Source: Oceanospirillales bacterium
GTDB lineage: Bacteria; Pseudomonadota; Gammaproteobacteria; Pseudomonadales; Balneatricaceae
Length of the DNA: 64,000 nucleotides
NCBI GenBank assembly: GCA_018223185.1
Contig: JAAEYW010000005.1
Coordinates: 1-64,000 of the forward strand
Reading direction: 5' to 3'
Part shown: in pieces, positions 1-9,400 of the stretch
How the letters are laid out: each line of letters begins with the position of its first letter
Position numbering within the stretch: the first letter of the stretch is position 1
Translations under genes and position numbers: made by a program
Notes under the pieces: generated by a model
What the model was told of the DNA's origin: nothing
Database searches by the model: none
What the model saw: only the letters and a program-made list of their open reading frames with translations

Positions 1-39
1 TCGTTAAGCGATTTTACTCACATAATGCGGTGTCCAAAA

Positions 40-897
40 CTACCGGTGCAGATCAGTCTGTTCAACAGAGGTAAAGTCAATATTAGCAGACACCTCTGCC
101 CGATAACGCCCCAGCCCTACAACCGGCTGCAAAATACTATTGACCCGGTTCACCAGGGTTTCTTCTATTCTGCGGGTATATTCAAGCTGTTTGGCAGCCA
201 GCACCACATCGGTATCCATATCACGGGTATTCAGCAACCGGCCTTTTTGATCAACCACGGTTACATCTTCACTGGATAACTCGGGAATACTGGACGCAAC
301 CAGATTGGTAATTGCTTCGACCTGAATTGCCTCCAGCCGCTTACCGGCCACCAGATCGAGAAACACAGACGCGGTAGGCTTGCGCTGATCGCGCACAAAT
401 ACAGACTGTTTGGGCAAAGCCAGATGGACCCGGGCGCTGCGCACTGCCAGCATACTGGTCACTGTACGGGCCAGTTCGCCTTCCAGACCACGCCGGTAGC
501 GGGCGTTCTCCATAAACTGACTGGTTCCAAGCCCCTGCTCTTTATCCAGAAGCTCGAAACCAACAGTATTATCATTGGTAAAACCCTCTGCAGCCAGACG
601 CAGTCGGGCCTTATGCAGATACTCATCCGCCACCAGGATATTGTGCCCGGTTGAGTCAAATTTATAGGGGATATCATTCAGCTGCAACTGCTCAACTATC
701 TGATTCGCATCTGCATAAGAGACATTATTATAGAGCACCCGGTAATCAGGCTCCTGCGACCAGAGGACAACCGCAAAGCCGATGGCAATGGTGGCCGCAA
801 GCCCCACCATCAGACCTAACTGACGCACCAGCCCCAAGCGGTTAAAGCCAAAGGCTACCGACCCACCTGATCCTGCCTGCACTGTTGCGCTCTCCAT
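40..897 (-). CDS. fliF: FliF flagellar MS-ring protein, N-terminal part, truncated
   Basis: FliF builds the membrane-embedded MS ring on which the flagellar basal body assembles. The frame gives 285 residues: a hydrophobic segment at about residues 23-46 and then the YscJ/FliF ring-building domain (typical 'VLYNNVSYADANQIVEQLQ' and 'GFELLDKEQGLGTSQFMENA' blocks). Family members run about 550-600 residues. Here the frame stops at TAG directly after 'TSVEQTD', exactly where FliF normally continues with an E-x-x-NP-D region. No other frame over the last 50 bases resumes FliF, so the gene is broken or sits at an insertion or assembly junction. It lies upstream of nothing else in the window and follows fliE on the same strand. 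Confidence 0.85.
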   Translation of the reverse strand: MESATVQAGSGGSVAFGFNRLGLVRQLGLMVGLAATIAIGFAVVLWSQEPDYRVLYNNVSYADANQIVEQLQLNDIPYKFDSTGHNILVADEYLHKARLRLAAEGFTNDNTVGFELLDKEQGLGTSQFMENARYRRGLEGELARTVTSMLAVRSARVHLALPKQSVFVRDQRKPTASVFLDLVAGKRLEAIQVEAITNLVASSIPELSSEDVTVVDQKGRLLNTRDMDTDVVLAAKQLEYTRRIEETLVNRVNSILQPVVGLGRYRAEVSANIDFTSVEQTDLHR

Positions 898-955
898 CTA
901 ACCAGACACCCTGATGCTACTTCTGCATATTATAGTGTTTATTAAATCAAACTAA

Positions 956-1309
956 TCAGATCGGCATTTTCATAACATCTTCATAGGCGCTAACCATTTT
1001 GTTGCGCACCTGAGTCAGCGCCTGAAAAGAAACCGAAGCCTTTTCCATACTGATCATCACCTGATGCAAATCGACACCGGCAACACCTTTCTCATAAGCA
1101 GTAGCCAGACTTTTCGCCTGAGCCTGAGAATTGTTGACGCCATCGATAGCCCCTTTAAACAGATCAGCAAAACTCTCACCGCCCTGCTCTCCGGCAACAG
1201 GCCGAATGGCATTCGGCCGCGGAATCTCAGACGAAGAACCCTGCTGGACCTGCATTTTCACTTCACGCATCTGCTGTAAAACGGCATTTATGTCTGCACG
1301 CTCAATCAT
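956..1309 (-). CDS. fliE: FliE flagellar hook-basal body protein
   Basis: FliE is the small export-gate/rod adaptor that links the MS ring to the rod. The product is about 117 residues, the usual size, with the conserved C-terminal half (SFADLFKGAIDGVN, then VDLHQVMISMEKASVSFQALTQVRNKMVSAYEDVMKMPI). A GTG lies two codons upstream, but the AGAGG ribosome site is spaced properly only for the ATG used here (MIERADINAV). It is transcribed toward fliF with a 58-bp gap, the usual fliE-fliF order. Confidence 0.93.
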   Translation of the reverse strand: MIERADINAVLQQMREVKMQVQQGSSSEIPRPNAIRPVAGEQGGESFADLFKGAIDGVNNSQAQAKSLATAYEKGVAGVDLHQVMISMEKASVSFQALTQVRNKMVSAYEDVMKMPI

Positions 1310-1338
1310 AGACACCTCTAAAATGGCAGTATATTGAC

Positions 1339-1366
1339 ATTATAAGTTTGAGCAACCACTTAGCAA
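1339..1366 (-). promoter_or_regulatory. Sigma70-like promoter upstream of fliE
   Basis: On the minus strand, TTGCTA and TATAAT are separated by 16 bp, about 30 bp upstream of the fliE ATG. No GG-N10-GC sigma54 element was found in this interval, although many relatives use sigma54 here. Inferred from sequence only. Confidence 0.4.
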
Positions 1367-1395
1367 GCAACAAAATCACTTATATGCCAAAAATA

Positions 1396-1413
1396 TGACA
1401 CAAATTTGTGTCA
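1396..1413. promoter_or_regulatory. 18-bp perfect palindrome upstream of fliE
   Basis: TGACACAAATTTGTGTCA reads the same on both strands. It lies about 85 bp upstream of the fliE start and just behind the terminator of the exonuclease gene. It looks like an operator for a dimeric regulator; the binder is unknown. Confidence 0.4.
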
Positions 1414-1440
1414 ATTTTTAATCTCACCCCAATACAAAGC

Positions 1441-1470
1441 AAAAAACGAGCCATCGGCTCGTTTGTTTTT
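1441..1470 (-). terminator. Rho-independent terminator after the exonuclease gene
   Basis: A 7-bp stem ACGAGCC/GGCTCGT with a 3-nt loop is followed on the minus strand by a T run. A T-rich tract on the other side makes it potentially bidirectional. It lies about 17 bp downstream of the exonuclease stop. Confidence 0.85.
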
Positions 1471-1486
1471 TGACATATATTGATTT

Positions 1487-2113
1487 TTATCCGGAAGCCG
1501 GCGGCTCTCCATACTTTAAACGCACATACATCAGCGCAACAGTGATCGCATCGCCCAGCGCAGTGTGGCGTTCCAGCATCGGGATATCGAGACGCCTGGA
1601 AATCGTATCAAAGCGCAGATCGATATCGCCACCCACATAGCGCCACTTAATAATATCGTGGTAAACATGTGACAACTCTATCGCCTTACCCGGAAGGCCA
1701 AATCCATACCGCGGACGCAGATATTTTTCTAACATTCGCACATCATAATTAACGTAATAGCCAAGAATCGGACGGTTACCTACAAACTCCAGCACCTTCT
1801 CCAGCGCTTCATCCATATAGACGCCATCCACAAGATCAGCCGCACGGATCTTATGGATTTTTATAGAGTCACCGGTGAGACTTTTCGGCGGCTTAAGTTT
1901 TATATCCAGCCGCTCACTGGTCATTACTTTACGCCCCTTAATTTTGACCGCTCCGATAGAAAGAATCTCGCCCTCTTTCACATCCAGACTGGTAGTCTCA
2001 CAATCCAGAGAGACCACCTCGTCTCCCTCATACGGCTCAAACAGGTGGGCGTATGGACCATTTTTATGATCCATACGATCTTTCATTTTTCGTATAGTTC
2101 TGGGAATAATCAT
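1487..2113 (-). CDS. DnaQ-like DEDDh 3'-5' exonuclease
   Basis: A 208-residue protein of the RNase T/DnaQ exonuclease superfamily. Visible motifs: ExoI 'SLDCETTSLD' (D and E metal ligands), ExoII 'GYYVNYDVRMLEKYL', and ExoIII 'ERHTALGDAITVA' with the H and D of the DEDDh class. It probably removes nucleotides from a 3' end; the physiological substrate is unknown. Only 7 bp separate it from the nucleotidyltransferase gene upstream, so the two form an operon. Related bacteria keep this pair beside the Na+/acetate symporter and CrbS, which suggests a shared regulatory context rather than a DNA-replication role. Confidence 0.88.
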   Translation of the reverse strand: MIIPRTIRKMKDRMDHKNGPYAHLFEPYEGDEVVSLDCETTSLDVKEGEILSIGAVKIKGRKVMTSERLDIKLKPPKSLTGDSIKIHKIRAADLVDGVYMDEALEKVLEFVGNRPILGYYVNYDVRMLEKYLRPRYGFGLPGKAIELSHVYHDIIKWRYVGGDIDLRFDTISRRLDIPMLERHTALGDAITVALMYVRLKYGEPPASG

Positions 2114-2120
2114 ATTCCGT

Positions 2121-3947
2121 TCAGCCTCCCAGGTGATACCTGAGTGTCAGATGCTTTTTGAAACCCTTAACGATATGCATACCATCTCGCAGCAGATCTC
2201 GCTCCATTTTATCCAACGATGACAACTCCAGGATATTAGGCGTTAGGTCTACACCATCCTCTGATCCATCGATACGTTTCACCTGTTGTTTCAGACGCGC
2301 CTGAATAAACAGCGCCAACGCTTCCGACAACTCCCGGCCATGCTCCTCCTTCATCTGCCCCATACTTACCAATGCCTCTATCCGTTTAAAGGTATTGGTT
2401 TCAAGTATCCTGAACTGCAGGGCCATCGTACGAATACCATGCACGATCGGAAAAATACCCGCTTTCTTAACGTCCAGCTCCCCCTTATCTTTCAGATTAC
2501 CAAAAAAGGTCAGCGGGGTATCAAACTCAATTGCAGCCCGTGCGAAGTGAGAAAAGAATACGTCGTTATTTTTCAGATGACGCAGAAACCAGTTACGGGA
2601 GGTTTTAAACAGTGCGGCATTGCCCGCCACCGGATGAGCATCCACAGCAATCGCCAGATTCATCTGAGCCTCGCCTTCACACACATAAGACCAGTCACTT
2701 AACTGCTGAGTCCACTCACCGATCGACTTAACCCAGGCCGGATTAGAGACCATAATATCGCCCGGACACTTCGGAAAACCGAATGAGATCAGGGTTTCAC
2801 TGAAGCGCCGCATCGTTTCCTGCATCTCAGGCCAGATCAGACCGTCACGATAAATCAGGGCATTATCCTGATCGGTCTTCATAATCTGCTCACCCCGCCC
2901 CTCGCTACCCATCACAACCAGGCAGACATGCGGCTGCATATCCCTAGGAATCACCAGGCCAAATAATTTTGCGATAATCCGCTCATTCATCGCAGCGATC
3001 AGCTCCATCGCAAAGCGTGCCTTAACTCCATGCGAGACCAGCGCTTTTATCAGATCATTCAGACCATGCGCGGCTTCGTAAAGGTCTTCGATCGTCTGAG
3101 CGCGCTCAATACGTAAACCGATAACATGAGAATGACTGGAAAAATAACTCAGCACATCAGTCAGCTCTATCACACCTGTGAGCCGACCATCATCCATTAC
3201 CACCACCCGCTCAATACGCTGCTGAGTCATCGTAATCAGAGCATTAAACAGATAATCATCCGAAGTAGTGGAGATCAGACGATAACTGGCTATTTCCGCA
3301 ACATCAGAATCAAGGCCAAGCTTATTGATAACCACCGCATCGAGAATATCAGTTCCGGTGACCATACCGTACCGGTTACCGCGCTTAACCAGCACACAGT
3401 CTGCATGCTTTTCGCGCATCATTACGGTAGCCTCAGCAATAGTCGTCCCCTCCAGCACTATCAGGGGTTCTCGTATCAGACCATCCTTAATCTGAGCCAA
3501 CATAAACTCCGCCATATCCTGATCCCCGCCCTCCTGAGCCTGAATCTCGGTTTTAGCTGAAAGACTTTGCTGAAAATAATCAGCAAACCGGCTATTGGTT
3601 GCACACAGGTCAAGCAGCACACGGGTAGGCAGAATATGGCAGATGGTCTCTTCGACGGCGATAAAATTGTGGATCGCCTTACCCCTGATCGCTGACCAGC
3701 CACCAAAATAATCCTCATTGGTATAATGAACATACAGATGCTGCTGAACGCCGTCCTCCCCGGGCACATCGCTTTCAGCGACCCGCCCCTTCAGAATGAC
3801 ATAGACCCCTTCAGGTACACTCCCGGCTGCAAGAATCGTTTCACCCGACTGATAATAGCCAATATCCAGACTCAATCGCAGCAACTCCTGCTCCTTTTCA
3901 TTGAGCAGACTGAACGGCATATTCTCAATTTTGAACGATGACGGCAT
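2121..3947 (-). CDS. cNMP-binding / CBS-pair / DUF294 nucleotidyltransferase
   Basis: A cytoplasmic multidomain protein of about 608 residues. An N-terminal cyclic-nucleotide-binding-like domain (about 10-125) is followed by a CBS-domain pair (about 150-290), a DUF294 nucleotidyltransferase-like domain with 'MGSEGRGEQIMKTDQDNALIY' (GS...D-x-D catalytic pattern), and a C-terminal DUF294-associated helical domain. The family resembles GlnD/GlnE-type uridylyl/adenylyltransferases, but no target is known. The start at 3947 is chosen because GGGAGAG lies 8 bp upstream; an in-frame start 10 codons earlier lacks this. It is cotranscribed with the exonuclease downstream. A role in sensing acetyl-CoA/adenylate status is only inferred from its neighbours. 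Confidence 0.88.
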   Translation of the reverse strand: MPSSFKIENMPFSLLNEKEQELLRLSLDIGYYQSGETILAAGSVPEGVYVILKGRVAESDVPGEDGVQQHLYVHYTNEDYFGGWSAIRGKAIHNFIAVEETICHILPTRVLLDLCATNSRFADYFQQSLSAKTEIQAQEGGDQDMAEFMLAQIKDGLIREPLIVLEGTTIAEATVMMREKHADCVLVKRGNRYGMVTGTDILDAVVINKLGLDSDVAEIASYRLISTTSDDYLFNALITMTQQRIERVVVMDDGRLTGVIELTDVLSYFSSHSHVIGLRIERAQTIEDLYEAAHGLNDLIKALVSHGVKARFAMELIAAMNERIIAKLFGLVIPRDMQPHVCLVVMGSEGRGEQIMKTDQDNALIYRDGLIWPEMQETMRRFSETLISFGFPKCPGDIMVSNPAWVKSIGEWTQQLSDWSYVCEGEAQMNLAIAVDAHPVAGNAALFKTSRNWFLRHLKNNDVFFSHFARAAIEFDTPLTFFGNLKDKGELDVKKAGIFPIVHGIRTMALQFRILETNTFKRIEALVSMGQMKEEHGRELSEALALFIQARLKQQVKRIDGSEDGVDLTPNILELSSLDKMERDLLRDGMHIVKGFKKHLTLRYHLGG

Positions 3948-4027
3948 AAGAACTCTCCCAACCCAAACGAACCACAAAGCACCTGATTAAAGAGTTATCT
4001 TAACCCTTTAGGCCGAAGCTCTGATAC

Positions 4028-4057
4028 AAAACAAAACTGATAAAAAAAGGCGCACCA
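4028..4057 (-). terminator. Terminator after the symporter gene
   Basis: A GC-rich stem (AAGGCGC/GCGCCTT) is followed on the minus strand by a run of Ts (the AAAAAAA at 4022-4028 on the plus strand). It lies about 35 bp beyond the symporter stop codon. Confidence 0.75.
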
Positions 4058-4091
4058 ACCCTCGCTGGCGCGCCTTGCGTTTATTCAGATC

Positions 4092-5906
4092 TTAGTGCGC
4101 GTGAGCAACACCAGCACCACGTGGTACACGGATGTTCTCAACAATCTCCTGAATTTCAGCAGGAGGCGGCGGAGTCATCATTGATACAACGTAGGCTACG
4201 ATAAAGTTCAGGATCATACCGACAAAGCCGAAGCCTCCGGTAGAGATACCCAGGAACAGATCGTCTTTTGAACCACCCATGAAGGTGAAGTAGATCATGT
4301 AAGCCATAGTAGAACCCAGACCTACGATCATACCTGCAATCGCACCCTCTTTGTTCATACGGCTGTTGAAGATACCCATTACAATAACAGGGAATACAGA
4401 GGAGGATGCCAGACCAAAGGCCAGCGCCACCACCTGTGCAACAAATCCCGGCGGATTGATACCAAAGTAACCTGCGATCAGGATCGCTACAACGGCTGCC
4501 ATACGTGCATACAGCAGTTCCTGTTTCTCAGAGATATTCGGGTTGATACAGGTCTTCATCAGGTCATGAGCAATCGCAGTAGAGATTACCAGCAACAGAC
4601 CCGCTGCAGTTGACAGCGCCGCAGCAACCGCACCCGCAGCCACCAGAGCAATTACCCAGTTAGGCAACTGAGCGATTTCAGGGTTAGCCAACACCATGAT
4701 GTCACGGTCAACATACACTTCGTTAGCAAATGGAGCACCCGCAGCCGGAGCAGGATTAACCTTAGCATTGGTTACCGCACGCTCACCAAACTCACCACGC
4801 GCATCACCATCAAACGCAGGCTTACCACCTTTACCGTCAAACGCTGCACCAGCAGAGTACTGAACCTTACCGTCACCATTATAATCGTGCCAGCCCAGCA
4901 GACCCGCATTTTCCCAGTTCTTAAACCAGGTAGGCATTTTCTCGTATTCAGTACCAATATTCGCGTCATCAGTACCGTTGATAGTCTGAATCAGGTTTAC
5001 GCGACCGAAACCGGCAACACCAGGAACGGTGGTATACAGAATAGCGATGAAAATCAGCGCCCAGCCAGCAGACGTACGCGCATCTTTTACACGCGGTACA
5101 GTAAAGAAACGTACGATAACGTGTGGCAGACCTGCAGTACCCGCCATCAGAGCAGCCGTCAGACAGAAGATATCAATCGTTGATTTCTTACCGGCGGTGT
5201 ATTCGGCAAAGCCGAGATCCACAGACAGCTTATCCAGTGTCGCCAGCACAGACATACCTGAATCCAGAGTCGCACCCAGACCAACCTGCGGCAGGAAGTG
5301 ACCGGTAATTTGCATAGACATGAAGATCGCTGGAACCATGAATGCCAGAATCAGTACGCAGTACTGAGCCACCTGAGTATAGGTAATACCCTTCATACCA
5401 CCGAGAACGGCGTAGAAGAATACGATCGCCATACCCACGATAACACCGGTATTGATGTCAACGTGCAGGTAACGGGAGAATACGATACCAACACCACGCA
5501 TCTGACCTGCCACATAGGTGAAGGAGATAACGATAGTACAGATAACTGCAATAACACGCGCAGTAGTTGAGTAGTACCGGTCACCGACGAAGTCAGGCAC
5601 AGTAAACTTACCAAACTTACGCAGGTAAGGTGCCAGCAGCATCGCCAGCAGCACGTAGCCACCAGTCCAGCCCATCAGGTACGCAGCACCGTCACGACCG
5701 ATGAACGATACCAGACCTGCCAGAGAGATAAACGATGCAGCAGACATCCAGTCAGCCGCAGTCGCCATACCGTTAGCGATTGGGTGTACACCACCGCCCG
5801 CTACGTAGAATTCTTTAGTAGACCCGGCACGGGCCCAGATTGCGATACCGATATAGAGTGCGAAAGAGCCCCCTATAAAGAGATAAGTAAGTAGATCAAG
5901 ACTCAT
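4092..5906 (-). CDS. Sodium:solute symporter, VC_2705 subfamily (acetate permease-like)
   Basis: An inner-membrane SSS-family transporter of 604 residues with about 13 hydrophobic helices. It opens with 'LTYLFIGGSFALYIGIAIW' and the 'TKEFYVAGGGVHPIANGMATAADWMSAASF' core of ActP-like proteins. A soluble insert of roughly 90 residues (about 310-400, rich in G/D/K) between helices sets it apart from E. coli ActP. It is paired with the small DUF4212 subunit just upstream (31-bp gap), the arrangement known for the VC_2705-type two-subunit symporters. Uptake of acetate or another short carboxylate is inferred from the neighbouring CrbS/CrbR/Acs genes. Often annotated as actP. Confidence 0.9.
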   Translation of the reverse strand: MSLDLLTYLFIGGSFALYIGIAIWARAGSTKEFYVAGGGVHPIANGMATAADWMSAASFISLAGLVSFIGRDGAAYLMGWTGGYVLLAMLLAPYLRKFGKFTVPDFVGDRYYSTTARVIAVICTIVISFTYVAGQMRGVGIVFSRYLHVDINTGVIVGMAIVFFYAVLGGMKGITYTQVAQYCVLILAFMVPAIFMSMQITGHFLPQVGLGATLDSGMSVLATLDKLSVDLGFAEYTAGKKSTIDIFCLTAALMAGTAGLPHVIVRFFTVPRVKDARTSAGWALIFIAILYTTVPGVAGFGRVNLIQTINGTDDANIGTEYEKMPTWFKNWENAGLLGWHDYNGDGKVQYSAGAAFDGKGGKPAFDGDARGEFGERAVTNAKVNPAPAAGAPFANEVYVDRDIMVLANPEIAQLPNWVIALVAAGAVAAALSTAAGLLLVISTAIAHDLMKTCINPNISEKQELLYARMAAVVAILIAGYFGINPPGFVAQVVALAFGLASSSVFPVIVMGIFNSRMNKEGAIAGMIVGLGSTMAYMIYFTFMGGSKDDLFLGISTGGFGFVGMILNFIVAYVVSMMTPPPPAEIQEIVENIRVPRGAGVAHAH

Positions 5907-5937
5907 ATTGTCATCCTCAGCTCAATTGTTATTGTTC

Positions 5938-6201
5938 TTATTCGTGAACGTCGTATTTTTCATCCAGCTTGTTCATGCTGGATACGTACATCCAGATCAG
6001 AGCTACGTACACAAAGATTGCACCCTGCTGATCGATCCAGAAACCCAGAGGGAAACCGAAGAACGGAATTGCGTTCAACTGATCGACAAACAGGATTCCA
6101 GCTACGAAAGACACTACAAACCAGACTGACAGGTAAGTTATGATAATGCGCAGGTTTTCAGCCCAGTAGGCCGAAGCATTGTCTTGCGAAGAAGTAGACA
6201 T
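5938..6201 (-). CDS. DUF4212 small subunit of sodium:solute symporter
   Basis: An 87-residue membrane protein with two hydrophobic helices (ITYLSVWFVVSFVAGILF and GAIFVYVALIWMYVSSMN). It matches the DUF4212 / Na+-symporter small-subunit family and ends in a charged tail. The start at 6201 (MSTSSQDN) is preferred because AAGGA lies 8 bp before it; the frame extends further upstream without a ribosome site. It lies immediately upstream of the large SSS subunit, with which it is expected to form the transporter. Confidence 0.9.
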   Translation of the reverse strand: MSTSSQDNASAYWAENLRIIITYLSVWFVVSFVAGILFVDQLNAIPFFGFPLGFWIDQQGAIFVYVALIWMYVSSMNKLDEKYDVHE

Positions 6202-6482
6202 TTGCACCATCCTTATTTTTGTTATTAAAAGGTTAAGTAAAAGTTGTGGACTGATAGAATTTAACAAAGTGTTATGGCAAACAAATCCCCTACTTTGGTC
6301 TGATCAAACAAGTCAGAATCGTTACAAATGAGCCGCAGCCTAAGCCCTGCGCGACCTTGGGGCATTTAAAAAAAACCTATATAACTCAACATATTAGACA
6401 AAGGTATAAGAGCAATAGGGTTATACACCCGAGTTCGGTTACACTAAGCGTTCAAACACAGTAACAACGGACAGACCTGACT

Positions 6483-9400
6483 ATGCTATCCGGCGGCTCA
6501 ATTATTCTGATATCACTGGCCTATGTGGGTCTGCTCTTTGCTATCGCCTACTTTGGCGACCGCAGCGCTCAGGGACGCTCCTATGCCAGCAACCCGATCA
6601 TCTACTCACTGTCACTGGCTATCTACTGTTCATCCTGGACCTTTTATGGTGCGGTTGGTCGCGCTTCGGTCAGCGGCTGGCAGTTTCTCGCCACCTATCT
6701 GGGGCCGGCGATCGTGTTTATTTTTGGCTGGCGGATTATTGAAAAGATCATCCTGGTCAGCAAACAACAAAACACCACTTCGATTGCCGATTTTCTCTCC
6801 TCCCGTTATGGCAAAAGCCAGGCGCTGGCGGTGTTGGTGACCATCATCGCCGTATTTGGCACCATCCCCTATATCGCCATGCAGCTGAAAGCGGTGGCGA
6901 TAAGTTATGACGCGATCGCACCCGGGGTCACCGAAGCACTCAGCAAAGGCAACGATACAGCCCTGTTTGTGGCGTTGATCATGGCCGTATTTACCATTCT
7001 GTTCGGCACCCGCCATATCGATGCCACTGAACACCATGAAGGTATGGTTCTGGCTGTGGCCTTCGAATCCATCGTAAAACTGACAGCCTTTATCGCCGTA
7101 GGCCTGATGGTAACGTTTCAGATCTTTGATGGCGTACCCGACCTGGTGGCCAATATTCGTGACCAGCTTTACAACAACGATAATTTCAGTAGCCCACTGG
7201 AGGGCAATTTCCTCGGCAACAGCTTCCTCACGGAAATACTGCTCGCCTGCGCCGCGATTCTCTGCCTGCCACGCCAGTTTCACGTCACTATTGTGGAAAA
7301 CAGCCAGATTGAAAACCTGAAAACCGCCCGCTGGCTATTCCCGCTGTATATGGTGCTGCTGTCGCTGTTTGTACTACCGATCGCCACTGCCGGTATGACC
7401 CTGTTTGACGGCCAGGATATTAATGCAGACACCTTCGTTCTGATGCTGCCACTGCACGAAGGCTATAAAGATCTAGCCACCTTCGCCTTCATCGGCGGCC
7501 TCTCCGCAGCCACCAGCATGGTTATTGTTGCCTCAATTACACTTTCCACTATGGTCTGCAACGATATCGTCATGCCGTTGCTACTCAGAGTATCCTGGCT
7601 AAAACTGTCAAAAAACAAAGATCTGGGTGCAATGCTGCTCAGAGTCAGGCGGATAACCATTATCTGCCTGATGATCATGGCGTATTTCTATTATCGCATT
7701 CTGGGCGATCAGGGTACGCTGGCCTCATTTGGCCTGCTGGCATTTGTGGCTGCCGCCCAGTTTTTACCGGGACTGGTCGGCGGCGTTTACTGGAAAACCG
7801 GCTCACGCCACGGCATTCTGGCAGGCCTCTGTGCCGGCTTTCTGATCTGGCTATATACTCTGGTATTCCCCACCATGGCTAGCGCCGGACTGATGCCTGC
7901 CTCATTTTTACAAGAGGGCCTGTTTAACTCTGAACTGCTCAGGCCTACCCAGCTATTCGGCCTGACCGGCATGGACCCGCTCACCCACGGTGCGTTCTGG
8001 AGCGTCTCCATCAACGCTTTTCTGTATGTTCTGATCTCCCATTACAGCCCTCAACGGCTGATCGACCGGATTCAGGCAAGCGCCTTTGTCGATGTCTATA
8101 GCAAAGATCTGTCTGAGCCATCCCGGGTGTTCAGTCATGCAACGGTTGGCGACCTGCAGATTCTCACGGAACGCTTTCTCGGCATCAGCCGCACCCAGCA
8201 TGCATTTACCGGCTTTGCCCTGAAAGCAGGTATCGAGCCACCGCTTTCGGGGGATAAAGCCAGCCCGGAACTGATCCAGTTTACCGAACGACTGCTGGCC
8301 GGCGTTATCGGCGCTTCGTCTGCGCGAATTGTGCTGGCGTCTACGCTGCGCGGTAAAGATATGCAGATAGGCGATGTGGTAACCATTGTGGATGAGGCGT
8401 CTCAGGCGCTACGGTTTAACCGTTCATTGCTGCAATCCACTATTGAAAACATCACCATGGGGATCAGCGTAGTTGATCAACAGATGCGTCTGGTCGCCTG
8501 GAATCGCCGTTATATTGAGATGTTCGATTACCCTGACGGACTCATCTGTGTGGGACGCCCGATAGAGGAAATATTTCGCTATAACGCTTCGCAAGGTGAA
8601 TACGGCCCCGGCAATGCTGAAGAGCAGGTACAGAGCCGCCTTAATACGCTGAAAGAGGGTAAAGCACACTCCTATGAGCGCCACCGCATGGACGGTTCCG
8701 TATTAGAAGTGCGGGGTAACCGGATGCCCAATGGTGGTTTTGTTAATACCTACATGGATATTACTGAGCATAAACGGGTGCAGGAAGCGTTACGCGAGAG
8801 CGAGCAGAATGTTCGCACCTATACCGACAATGTTCCGGTGCTGATCGCCTTTCTTGATACCGATCGAAACTTCCGTTTTGTCAATAAAGCCTATGCCCGC
8901 ACCTTTGGCCTCGACCGGCACAATATAGCAGGCGTCAACAGCTCCACAGTACTCTCGAAGGAAGAGCTTGAAATGCGTCTTCCCTACGTAAATAAAGTAC
9001 TGCAGGGCGAGCGACAACGCTTTGAAACCGAGCTGCCATCAGTCGATGGAAAGTTCAGATTTGCTGAGGTCACTTATATTCCCCACACCAGCGAAACGGG
9101 AGAGATGCTCGGTTATTTCACCCTTTATCAGGATATCACTGAGCGCCGTAAAGCCGAACAACTGCTGCAGGAAACCAATGAAAACCTGGAGCAGCGGGTC
9201 CGGGAAAGGACCCACACCCTGTCGGTGGTGAATAAAGAACTGCGCAAAGAGAATACCGTACGCGCCCTGATCGAGGACGAACTGCGGCAAGCGAAATTTG
9301 ATGCCGACGCGGCCAATCTGGGGAAAACCCGTTTTCTTGCTGCAGCCAGTCACGACCTGCTGCAGCCTTTAAACGCGGCCCGGCTGTTTATCTCAGCGCT

